7,004 nt of DNA. Origin: Actinomycetes bacterium (GTDB lineage Bacteria > Actinomycetota > Acidimicrobiia > Acidimicrobiales > Acidimicrobiaceae). Both the position numbers and the translations under genes were made by a program. Every line of letters starts with the position of its first letter. Position 1 is the first letter of the stretch. Shown piece by piece: positions 1 through 6,932 of this stretch. The stretch is taken from assembly GCA_021823045.1 (NCBI GenBank), contig JAKAPB010000095.1, forward strand, positions 1 to 7,004. Direction: 5' to 3'. A model generated the notes under the pieces. That model was not told where the DNA came from. It did not search any database and worked only from the letters and a program-made list of their open reading frames with translations.

Positions 1-242
1 CAGGTGGACGTATTCGGACTGTGACCTCTAGGCCAGCGTCGATCTCTCCAACTGCCTTTTGTACCGTAGAGCGGCTCATGGAGGTCGCCTCTGCCACCGA
101 GACGATGCCACCATAACCGAGCATCCCTTGCTACAGAACCGGACAGAATCCGTCGCTGTCGCTCGTCCAAGTGGGGCATTGTGACACCGAGCATCTGTGT
201 CAGCGACTCCTCAGTGACAACGAATTCCCGCACAGCCACCAT
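1..242 (-). pseudogene. ISAzo13-family transposase, N-terminal fragment, frameshifted and cut by the window edge
   Basis: Read from the ATG at 242 (minus), the first frame gives MVAVREF..., then TMPHLDERQRRILSGSVAR. A second frame takes over with MLGYGGIVSVAEATSMSRST and continues to KAVGEIDAGLEVTVRIRPP at the window edge. Joined, these match the start of ISAzo13-family transposases from memory: LDERQRR, then A-R-x-L-G-x-GG, an MSRSTV helix-turn-helix-like segment, then E-x-DAG and the basic R-x-RRPG linker. The frames join if one base is removed from the CCC run at 125-127, so this is a +1 insertion. About 24 residues precede LDERQRR, as expected for the family, which supports the ATG at 242, although no clear Shine-Dalgarno precedes it. 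The DDE catalytic domain would lie left of position 1 and cannot be assessed. The family is fairly sure; loss of function rests on the frameshift, unless that is a base-calling error. Confidence 0.8.
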
Positions 243-1193
243 GCTAGCAGAATAATCGATTAGTCGCGCGGTATATTATCTAACGAGTTCTAAGAGTCAA
301 AAAAGGTTGAGTGCAGTGAGTTTGATAATGCAAGGGTTGCGTGGCATTTGTAAAGTCCCAAGCTTTTGCTGATGTCGCTTGTGGAGTGCTTTTCCAAGGG
401 CGAAGATCCGTTAGGGCCAAATAAGTAGCAGGCTATTCAAGTGGTAGATCGAGTGCTTCTGAACAGGGGCTCCGCCTATTGGTGCTACCAACATGGAGAA
501 CTTCTTCTGCGCACTTAGCGCGTCGGAAAACTGATTTTTGTGAGGATCGGCCGTGTTTGTTTGACGAAAAATTCTCGAATAGCGATTTACCCTCGAGTCT
601 TTTCGCATGATCAGCGGACCTATCTAGAGAGACAAGCAACCGGGCTTAATTCGTGGACGGCTGCCTTGAGGTATGACGGTGGATTGAAGTGTCTAGCGAT
701 ATCGGGTCTCGAAAGATAGCCAGGTGTTGAGCGACGGTGCCAACCCCCCTAATTGTCTGTTAATGGAGGTTGTCAGGCAAGGATCAAAAGTAAAGCGGAC
801 TCTGGGATTCGTGCTCGAAGCGACATTCTTTGGTTATCAACGGCACCGCACCAAACTTGTGGCGCGCTCTCGGCTGCAAGAAAACACGGTGACTATTCCT
901 GGCAGCAACCACCACTAGCATTGCATCCTTCGGCGGTGCCTGAAACGCCATAGGAACTTGTGCTGAGTGCTTCGTGCGTCACTCGCATTTAGACTTTCAT
1001 GGATTTCGTGGACTTCGGGGTGTTCAGCTCGGCTTGTGAGTAAAGTTCCGATGCAAGGGTGATTCAGATCGACGTTATGAGACCCAAGTTCGCTGGTAGC
1101 GAGAAAAATAGAAGGGATTATTGGGGGGTCGAGACTAAAAGGCGTATTGGCTATAGCGAGATGCCGATCTTTTCTACCTGTTATCGTGGCAAT
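243..1193. other. Gene-poor stretch between the IS fragment and the decarboxylase
   Basis: About 950 bases in which I recognise no gene. Open frames of 60-70 codons exist on both strands (for example 411-639 minus and 724-953 plus), but they overlap in competing frames, have no convincing Shine-Dalgarno and give products with no familiar motif. The outer end of the ISAzo13-like element should lie in the first hundred or so bases, but I could not identify its terminal inverted repeat without the partner end. The promoter and leader of the decarboxylase should lie in the last 150 bases; no confident -35/-10 pair was seen. The stretch is best read as decayed or non-coding DNA. Confidence 0.5.
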
Positions 1194-2579
1194 ATGTCTG
1201 ATTTTCGAGAACTTCTCACATACAGCGCGTCACTGATTGCGGATTACCGTGAAAGGCTTATTGAGCAGCCAGTATTTCCTGAAGTCGATTTCGAAGTTGC
1301 TCGGGCATCCGTTGGCTTTTTGCAGGACGATCCGGTTCCTGCCAGGGCGGTTGTTGAGGAGTTAGTTGGCGTAGTCGAGCCCATGCTGGTCGGCACCGTG
1401 GGGCCTCGCTATTTCGGGTTCGTTGTCGGCGGAGCACTAGATTCTGCGACGGCAGCGGACATTCTCGCGGTGGGTTGGGACCAGAATGCCTTCAATGCGA
1501 TTATGTCGCCCGGAGCGGCAGTGATGGAAGACATAGCTGGTAGCTGGATTAAAGAGCTACTAGGTCTTCCACGCCAAGCGTCGTTTGGGTTCGCTACCGG
1601 CGGACAGGGGGCTAACACCGTTTCGCTCGCAGCGGCACGACACTTTGTCTTGAGTAAGGTTGGCTGGGATGTCGAAAAGGATGGATTGTTTGGTGCACCA
1701 AGAGTGCGCGTGGTGGTGACAGGGGAGCGCCATGCCACTATAGATATGGCGCTCCGCATTCTTGGCTTTGGCTCGGATATAGTGGAACCTGTTCTTGTCA
1801 ATTCGCAAGGAGCTATTGACATTTCCGACCTCTCCCGAGTGTTGGAAACAGGGTCGGAAGGTCCGGTTATCGTCTGCCTTCAGGCAGGCAATGTCAATAC
1901 CGGCGCCTTCGATGACTTGGTCAGGGCCATACCAATAGCGCATGAGCACGACGCCTGGGTCCACGTCGATGGAGCGTTTGGTCTCTGGGCGGCGGCCAAT
2001 CCGGCGACTGGCTATGTTCTGTAAGGTTTCGAGCTATCCGACTCCTGGGCTACCGACGGTCACAAGTGGCTAAACGTGCCCTACGACTGCGGCTACGCCT
2101 TTTGTGCTCATCCTGACGCCCATCTCGGGGCGACCTCATATTCGGCGGCGTATCTGAAAGGCCAGGGGGAAGATGAATTTCGTGCGCCTGGCGACTTCGT
2201 GCTTGAAACCTCACGTCGGGCGCGAGGATTCGCTACTTGGGCGGCACTTCGTCAGCTGGGAAGAACTGGAATTGCCGAACTGGTCGAAGGTTGTTGTGCT
2301 CTCGCTAGGCGCTTTGCCGAACAGCTGGCAAACGTTGAAGGCGTCACCGTTCTAAACGATGTTGTGCTAAACCAAGTGTTAGTCCGATTTGGGAATGACA
2401 TTCAAACGGATCGAGTCATCCAAGCCGTTCAGAGGTCAGGTGAGTGCTGGATGGGGGCGACAACCTGGCAAGGCAAGCGAGCGATGCGTATCTCTGTTTC
2501 CAATTGGCGGACTACTGAGGCCGACGTTGACCTCTCGGTTGAGGCGATTCTCGATGCATTGTCAGCCAAAGAGCTTTGA
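1194..2579 (+). pseudogene. Group II PLP-dependent amino acid decarboxylase, interrupted by one in-frame TAA
   Basis: This encoded a cytosolic fold-type I PLP enzyme of the aromatic-L-amino-acid/glutamate decarboxylase superfamily, which turns an amino acid into its amine and CO2. The substrate cannot be read from sequence. Numbering from ATG 1194, landmarks are GPRYFGFVVGG (70-80), ATGGQGAN (134-141), the cofactor-stacking histidine in GERHATID (H180), HVDGAFGLWAAA with D259 for the pyridine nitrogen, and TDGHKWLNVPYDCG with the Schiff-base lysine K291. The 462 codons fit family length. Codon 277 is TAA (2022-2024); the frame then continues with no other defect to TGA at 2577-2579. The N-terminal piece therefore lacks K291, and a restart at GTG 2076 would also begin after it, so neither fragment should be active. 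ATG 1194 was chosen because family-like sequence begins there (MSDFRELL); it has a poor ribosome-binding site, and the frame stays open upstream to GTG 1059. A sequencing error at 2022-2024 is the main alternative. Confidence 0.85.
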
Positions 2580-2874
2580 CTGGCGCCGGTCGATCGTTTG
2601 ATCTAGACAGGAATAGTGCGTGAGATGATACTCTCTGGTTGCAAGAATGTGCCGGAGTCTGCCGTGGCAAGGTCAAAGCTAGTTGATACCTTGTGGCTAA
2701 GGCCATGAATAGAAATGCTGAAAGCGCCCAGGATGGGTCCGGAGTTTTTTCGATGGTTAGCCTCAGGCTTTGGGAGCCAGGTCTGGTCCCGAAGATCTGC
2801 TCGATTGCCGATGCAAGGTCGTCAAGATCTAGCGATATTCGTTCTAGCGCTCTAGCTGTATTCGATAGTAATTT
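2512..2874 (-). other. Open frame just downstream of the pab fusion, possible start-less gene relic
   Basis: In a frame different from the pab fusion, and overlapping its last 31 bases, a minus-strand frame stays open for about 120 codons. Its first half reads like folded protein: LERISLDLDDLASAIEQIF, then SLRLTIEKTPDPSWALSAFL. No ATG, GTG or TTG occurs in frame before the ATG at 2706, so the protein-like part has no ordinary start codon. The second half runs antisense into the end of the decarboxylase and looks non-natural. I recognise no family. It could be the decayed remains of a gene once coupled to the pab fusion, or a chance open frame. Confidence 0.2.
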
Positions 2875-4973
2875 TCAAGCAGGTCCATTGTCAGGCCTGC
2901 GACTGGTCCAGGCTTCCAAAGGCCGATTTCGCGGCAGGAAGTCACCGACTCGACACCCCGAAGTGAGTTTGTTAGAAAAACTTCGCTGGCTTGGATGAGT
3001 TCGTCGATCGTCAGATCCCTTTCTTCTACGTGCATTCCGATAGATAAAAGTAGCTCGATAGTGCGAGCCCGGGTGATGCCTGCGAGGATTCGGCCATCAT
3101 TGCCGGGGGTTACGATCTTCTGACCGATCACGGCGAAGAGATTAGAGCGCGAAGCCTCTAACACCTGATCTTTATCTATCAGCATGGGTAAAAGCCCGGA
3201 GTTTTGATTCGTGAATTCGTCGATGGCTCGCCGATCACACCATTTGTGTTCACCAAGGCCCCCTGGAGCAAGCATAGGTACCATTTCCACTCTGGCGGTC
3301 GAAACACCGAAATCTAGAGGTGTACATGTCGTCGAGGTTTCCAAGTGGTCATTTGCTATGCGAACTACGATACGTAGTCGTCCAGTGCCATCAGGTACTT
3401 CCGCAGCTACCTCTTTTATTCTGCTTGGGTCTAATGGAGGGATCTCCCCATGCAGAACGAAGCTACTTTTTGCGAGTCGATTTAGGTGTGCGTCGAGGTC
3501 CAACGGGATTCCCTCCCGAGTGGCGATAGTTTCAAAGACGCCAGCAGACCGGTCAATTGCAATTAGGCCTGGCGGGCTAGAATGGACCTTTCGGATTGAT
3601 TTCGACATTTTGGATCCAATCGCTGCTAGGATAGGGTCCGCCTTGGTCAGACACTCTTGATACTCTTCGTCTGGATCCGAGTCGGCGACTATTCCTCCTC
3701 CAACTCCGCACCAGATCTTTCCAGCTGCGATTTCAAAAGTACGGATTACGACGCTGGCTGTTATTCCGGCAATCGGACTTAGCAATAGAATCGAGCCAGT
3801 GTACGCCTCGCGCGCCGTATGTTCGAGTTCGCAGATTATCTCTTCAGCTCTCAGCTTTGGAGCTCCAGTGACCGACCCGGGAGGGAATGTTGCCGAGAGA
3901 AGCTCACCGTCAGTTATGTTTTTTTCGAGCTCACCTCTGATGGTCGAGACCATGTGCCAGACGCCAGCCATTTTGACAACATCGAACAGTCCATCTACCT
4001 GAATAGAGCCGGGTACGCAGACGCGCCCCAAGTCGTTTCGCATCAGGTCGACGATCATGAGATTCTCGGCCTGATTCTTTTCTGAGAGTGCAAGCTCGGA
4101 TCGAGCCTGTTGATCCAGGTCCGCCTCTGAATTCCTAGGGGCGGTTCCTTTGATAGGCGAGGTCATGACCGTGGAGCCGGTTCTTTGAATGAACAGCTCC
4201 GGGGAGAAGCTTGCAATGGAGCCCCAACTCCTTGATATAAAGGCCGCATAGGAAGGCTTTAGGGTACTTTCACCCATAAGGAAGAGTTCTAGTGGACTCC
4301 CTTTGAAATCCGCTTCGATGCGATGCGTGATGTTTGCTTGGAAGATGTCTCCGGATCCGATGTACTCGATTGCTTTTTTTACCGAATTGACATGATCATC
4401 CTGGGTCGGAGTGGCGATGAATTCGCCTACCTCGAAGCTGGATCTAGCTACTCGACCGGATAAATGTAGCTTTGCCAGGACTCTGTCGCGACTCAGGAAG
4501 ATTTCTTCAGAACGAGCACGAGTCAAAAGGGCTTCGAAGTACCAATTTCTGGTGCTCTGGTCGAACCTTAGTAGATGGTCATAGTAGCCCAATGAGTGCT
4601 GGGGAAGCGGGATGATTGTTTTAGGCTGGGGAGGTAACTGTTCGATAAGTCGACCAGCTTGGTAGCCGATATGGCCGATCCAGCCGCCGCCAACTGCTCC
4701 GGGTTGTTTACCTCGCACAGACTGAACCTGATCCAGTACGCTAAAAGGGTCTTCTGTTACGTTGGCATTGAAGACCGGATCCCATGCGATAATTGCACCA
4801 GATCCCGTCCAATTTCCTACCAGCACGCAGAGGCCCTCCGTGTCGGAGAGTGATCTAGCGATTTCCTTGGGTTCTAGGTCGAGATTAAGCTGCTCGACGT
4901 GCAGTTGCGCTGTTTCTGACGGGTCGAACCGATTTGAGCCTAGGGCGAACTTAGCGCCACCTTTGAAATGCAA
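2844..4973 (-). CDS. pabBC: Fused aminodeoxychorismate synthase component I / aminodeoxychorismate lyase (PabB-PabC)
   Basis: The predicted cytosolic 709-residue protein makes 4-aminobenzoate for folate. The PabB half converts chorismate plus ammonia to 4-amino-4-deoxychorismate; the fold-type IV PLP half removes pyruvate. Residues about 1-190 are the TrpE/PabB N-terminal region and 190-450 the chorismate-binding domain, with SGDIFQAN (207-214), PIKGT (273-277), ENLMIVDLMRNDLGR (303-317), PPGSVTGAPK (364-373) and GVGGGIVADSDPDEEY (423-438). Lysine at K275, rather than alanine as in PIAGT of anthranilate synthases, is the aminodeoxychorismate synthase signature. The lyase part begins near 468 (GLIAIDRSAGVFETI); GEHKW carries the likely PLP lysine K577, and LEASRSNLF (605-613) is the fold-IV glutamate/asparagine motif. 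The start is TTG at 4973, supported by AAGGG 9 bases upstream; an in-frame TAA only five codons upstream (4986-4988) excludes a longer protein. The stop is TAG at 2844-2846. No disabling change is visible. The PabA glutaminase partner is not in the window. Confidence 0.93.
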   Translation of the reverse strand: MHFKGGAKFALGSNRFDPSETAQLHVEQLNLDLEPKEIARSLSDTEGLCVLVGNWTGSGAIIAWDPVFNANVTEDPFSVLDQVQSVRGKQPGAVGGGWIGHIGYQAGRLIEQLPPQPKTIIPLPQHSLGYYDHLLRFDQSTRNWYFEALLTRARSEEIFLSRDRVLAKLHLSGRVARSSFEVGEFIATPTQDDHVNSVKKAIEYIGSGDIFQANITHRIEADFKGSPLELFLMGESTLKPSYAAFISRSWGSIASFSPELFIQRTGSTVMTSPIKGTAPRNSEADLDQQARSELALSEKNQAENLMIVDLMRNDLGRVCVPGSIQVDGLFDVVKMAGVWHMVSTIRGELEKNITDGELLSATFPPGSVTGAPKLRAEEIICELEHTAREAYTGSILLLSPIAGITASVVIRTFEIAAGKIWCGVGGGIVADSDPDEEYQECLTKADPILAAIGSKMSKSIRKVHSSPPGLIAIDRSAGVFETIATREGIPLDLDAHLNRLAKSSFVLHGEIPPLDPSRIKEVAAEVPDGTGRLRIVVRIANDHLETSTTCTPLDFGVSTARVEMVPMLAPGGLGEHKWCDRRAIDEFTNQNSGLLPMLIDKDQVLEASRSNLFAVIGQKIVTPGNDGRILAGITRARTIELLLSIGMHVEERDLTIDELIQASEVFLTNSLRGVESVTSCREIGLWKPGPVAGLTMDLLENYYRIQLER

Positions 4974-4982
4974 ATCGTCCCA

Positions 4983-4987
4983 CCCTT
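4983..4987 (-). promoter_or_regulatory. Shine-Dalgarno site of the pab fusion
   Basis: On the minus strand AAGGG lies nine bases before the TTG at 4973. It decides the start, because the frame is closed by TAA at 4986-4988, no ATG or GTG lies between, and the family-like sequence begins within the first ten codons. Confidence 0.55.
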
Positions 4988-5031
4988 ACACACCTTGAAT
5001 CGAAACTCGACTTTCCGTTTGAGCAAAGCGA

Positions 5032-5081
5032 CCTTCGAAGGCTAGAGCTTTGCCCTGGATAGTTCGACACCTTAGTTCGAC
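5032..5081. repeat. Palindrome and tandem 9-base repeat upstream of the pab fusion
   Basis: CCTTCGAAGG at 5032-5041 is a perfect 10-base palindrome. Next to it, TAGTTCGAC occurs twice (5060-5068 and 5073-5081), spaced 13 bases start to start. Both lie 60-110 bases before the pab fusion start, where a promoter or operator would be expected. No regulator can be named, and short repeats of this size can arise by chance. Confidence 0.35.
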
Positions 5082-5311
5082 TCCCGCTTCTGCCTGACCT
5101 TTACTGCGACATGTCTTACGGTCCAACTACAAACGAAGAAGCAGTGTTTGGAAAATTTCCAAGACTATTCAAAGAACTGAGCCAGGCATTGCAGGATGAG
5201 GTGGGCGGTCGATGAAATGCCGTCATCGAAATAGACAGGTGCATGGTCAGACTTGACAATCTCATGGACGCCCGGTTGCTTGTTGTCGGACTTTTGGGCG
5301 AGACTACTAGT
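5063..5311 (+). other. Possible decayed gene, unrecognised
   Basis: One plus-strand frame reads LPLLPDLYCDMSYGPTTNEE and goes on through AVFGKFPRLFKELSQALQDE to TGA at 5213-5215, then stays open as VIEIDRCMVRLDNLMDARLL and on through LVVGLLGETTSG to TAA at 5309-5311. Composition and helix-like patterning resemble real protein more than chance translation. An ATG at 5111 would give 34 residues, but no Shine-Dalgarno precedes it. I recognise no family. It may be a remnant broken by a stop, or coincidence. Confidence 0.22.
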
Positions 5312-5573
5312 GGTTGCAGAGGCTAACTAGGCAATTCAATGCTTTGAACGTTGAAGAACCTATCATAGATTGACAATCCTGCGGTCATCCCACCAGCAAG
5401 GGGCAGATGGCCACGATTAGCTTTCCCCGGGTTAATCCACAACACTCGGCGAATTAGTAGTCATATCTGTCGCATCTGCTCCCATAGTTGCTTCAAGCGC
5501 TCCACGGTTCGGGCCCCCGGGAATTGCCTCCGGCTTTGCGCACCCTAGCGTCGTCACCGACAAAAACGTTCTG

Positions 5574-5589
5574 TAGGTGAGCCTACCTA
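5574..5589. promoter_or_regulatory. DtxR/IdeR-like iron box, one base short of the consensus
   Basis: TAGGTGAGCCTACCTA has matching outer arms TAGGT and ACCTA separated by six bases. The known actinobacterial iron-box consensus TTAGGTTAGGCTAACCTAA has the same arms separated by seven. The left part, TAGGTGAGCCTA, is what I recall from real iron boxes; one A seems missing from the right arm. Such sites normally lie at promoters of siderophore and iron-uptake genes repressed by Fe(II)-loaded DtxR/IdeR. No iron gene is recognised on either side, so this may be a leftover operator. The nearest intact gene is DUF3054, 166 bases to the right. Confidence 0.4.
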
Positions 5590-5699
5590 ATGGATAAACA
5601 TTTATCGAGATTCCTGCTTCAGACTCAGCAGGCCAGAAAGCGGTACGATTTGGAGATCGGTCGGGTTGCCAGAGGATTCGCCAGCTTAACTTTCGTTAT

Positions 5700-5728
5700 T
5701 TGTCAAAGTATCAATGAGTTACTGTTAG
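5700..5728 (+). promoter_or_regulatory. Possible promoter of the DUF3054 gene
   Basis: TTGTCA at 5700-5705 matches five of six bases of the -35 consensus and is followed, after 17 bases, by a weak -10-like TGTTAG at 5723-5728. The position, about 30 bases before the GTG start, suits a short leader. The weak -10 makes this tentative. Confidence 0.25.
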
Positions 5729-5735
5729 TCTCGAC

Positions 5736-5740
5736 GGAGG
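5736..5740 (+). promoter_or_regulatory. GGAGG ribosome-binding site before the DUF3054 gene
   Basis: A strong GGAGG lies 15 bases before GTG 5756, longer than usual. In frame, the only earlier codon that could initiate at good spacing is ATT at 5747 (six bases after GGAGG); TAG at 5744-5746 closes the frame before that. GTG with long spacing, or rare ATT initiation, are the two options. Confidence 0.5.
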
Positions 5741-5755
5741 CTATAGATTGCAGCC

Positions 5756-6133
5756 GTGAGCAAATACATTTCTGGTCTTTTGGATTTATTGTGTTTAGCC
5801 ATCTTTGTTGCTGTCGGAAGGTCGGTGCACGGTCATAGAGGGTCACTGGTTGGCTTTCTAGATACTGCCGGCCCTTTTTTTGTGGGCCTTCTGGTTAGCT
5901 GGGCTGTGGCGAGGGCTTGGAAGAGTCCTATGCTGATTTGGCCGTTCGGAGTGATTATTTGCCTCTCGACCGCCATTGTCGGACAGATTGTGAGGCTGAT
6001 AGTGGGCCAAGGTAGTGCTGTGCCGTTCGTTCTAGTCTCGGTGGGCTATTTCGTATTGACCATGATAGGTTGGCGACTCGTTGTCTGTATTGTTAATCGG
6101 ATTCCTCATGGTCGGTCCCAGATCGTCGGCTAA
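5756..6133 (+). CDS. DUF3054 family integral membrane protein
   Basis: A 125-residue protein with four predicted membrane helices at about residues 7-21, 36-54, 59-83 and 88-112. It has no periplasmic or soluble domain. It matches the actinobacterial DUF3054 pattern from memory: LDLLCLAIFVAVGR followed by a small polar loop with two histidines (21-27), GFLDTAGPFFVGLLVSWAVA, then ARAWKSP, the GQIVRLIVGQG segment (76-86), and the final FVLVSVGYFVLTMIGWRL helix. Length is normal for the family and no frame defect is seen. Its biochemical role is unknown. The GTG start is preceded by GGAGG at unusually long spacing. It stands alone, with no operon partner; an iron-box-like site lies 166 bases upstream, but a link is only speculation. 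Confidence 0.87.
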   Translation: MSKYISGLLDLLCLAIFVAVGRSVHGHRGSLVGFLDTAGPFFVGLLVSWAVARAWKSPMLIWPFGVIICLSTAIVGQIVRLIVGQGSAVPFVLVSVGYFVLTMIGWRLVVCIVNRIPHGRSQIVG

Positions 6134-6932
6134 CTTTATGAACTTTAATCGAACAGGGTCGGGTACCTTTTCTGGACATTATTTCGTGGTGCTACCTCGT
6201 TCAGCGAGAGTGTGCCGTCCTCCAGGTAGGAGTGGAAGGTTTAGCTGGCAGTCATTCCAATTGCCTTCGTAAACTTTGGAGAAATTACGCGAAAGGAGGC
6301 CAGTTACCTGGCCTGGCACCCGCTACATGTGACCGTGAAGTGTTCCTCTATTCCTTCTTGGTGACCGGTTGCACAAGGCTGTAAAGGAGAAGCCAACCCC
6401 CTTCGTCTGCAGGGCTGGTGGCCATTGTGTCAGGCGCTAGCTTCGACACTACTTGGCGATAGGTAATTGCGGGCGCGACGATGGCCCGTGACATGATGCG
6501 GCAGTAGGATATCTCTGGCTCCCGCAAGCTGCACTAATTGAATCCGAAGCCGAACTAGCAGAGATAGGTTGCTAGGTGGTCGTATTTAACCGTCCATCAG
6601 TGGGCAGTGACAAACCAGCGCTTTGCTGGCCATGCTACCCGATCTATGCCGGGCAGCGAAGGGCGGGGATATCTGGGACGGTCACATTGGACGGCTGGTG
6701 GGTGAAGTCGTCAACGACTGCGAGCGGAATTGCATCTAAGCGAAGCGCAGAGCACGACCGATCAACGCTCGACTTGGTGACAGTGAGATTCCACGCAGGA
6801 TTGGTCTTGTAGCGTCGGTATTACAGGCAGTCCGGTCCGACGCTATTCCTTAGGCTGAACTTAATCCCATCAAACAAGACTATTATGCCTCTGAACTCGA
6901 TAAATAGAGCAGTTCGGTATGGTCGGTACTGG
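6134..6932. other. Gene-poor stretch after the DUF3054 gene
   Basis: About 800 bases without a recognisable gene. The longest open frame (6576-6812, plus, 78 codons) and a 48-codon minus frame (6494-6348) have no Shine-Dalgarno and no familiar motif. Several good Shine-Dalgarno-like strings, such as AAAGGAGG at 6293-6299, are not followed by usable start codons. Frames are interrupted often, as expected of decayed DNA. A short hairpin (6297-6314) is the only distinct structure. Confidence 0.5.
6297..6314. other. Seven-base-pair hairpin downstream of the DUF3054 gene
   Basis: AGGCCAG and CTGGCCT form a perfect seven-pair stem around the four-base loop TTAC. It lies about 165 bases after the DUF3054 stop and has no T tract, so it is not a standard intrinsic terminator. 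Actinobacterial terminators often lack the U-run, so a terminator role is possible but weakly supported. Confidence 0.3.

Larger units (their letters stand above)
4974..5755. other. Gene-poor stretch between the pab fusion and the DUF3054 gene
   Basis: About 780 bases between divergently oriented genes, containing no recognised gene. It holds the pab upstream repeats, an unrecognised broken plus-strand frame (5063-5311), an iron-box-like palindrome (5574-5589) and probable expression signals for the DUF3054 gene. The length is far more than two divergent promoters need, which fits lost genes. Confidence 0.5.

Noticed and set aside
411..639. Two overlapping minus-strand frames of 65 and 68 codons
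   Set aside because: They compete on the same DNA, neither has a good start signal, and neither resembles a known protein.
1059..1193. Possible 45-residue N-terminal extension of the decarboxylase from GTG 1059
   Set aside because: The extra sequence does not look like the family, which begins near MSDFRELL, and the GTG has no properly spaced Shine-Dalgarno. It is probably leader DNA.
1409..1964. Two long minus-strand open frames inside the decarboxylase
   Set aside because: They are antisense shadows of a recognised gene and have unnatural products.
2022..2024. Programmed stop-codon readthrough or recoding at the TAA
   Set aside because: TAA is not the codon used for selenocysteine or pyrrolysine, and no flanking structure was found. 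A simple nonsense mutation or sequencing error is the simpler reading.
2076..2579. Separate 167-codon gene starting at GTG 2076
   Set aside because: It is in the same frame as the upstream decarboxylase and continues its fold. It is the 3' part of the interrupted gene and would lack the PLP lysine at 2064-2066.
3211..4085. Several plus-strand open frames opposite the pab fusion
   Set aside because: They are antisense to a fully recognised enzyme and their products resemble no family.
5073..5097. tRNA-like 3' end (TTCGA loop followed by CTCCCGCTTCTGCC)
   Set aside because: The bases before the loop cannot form the T stem, and no matching acceptor or anticodon arm lies upstream.
5590..5838. 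82-codon frame beginning right after the iron-box-like site
   Set aside because: Its ATG touches the palindrome with no Shine-Dalgarno, and its end overlaps the DUF3054 gene in another frame. The product is unrecognised.
6348..6494. 48-codon minus-strand frame starting MSRAIVAPAITYRQVV
   Set aside because: It has no ribosome-binding site, no recognised motif and a length easily reached by chance.
6576..6812. 78-codon plus-strand frame
   Set aside because: No Shine-Dalgarno, no familiar motif, and composition unlike the real genes here.
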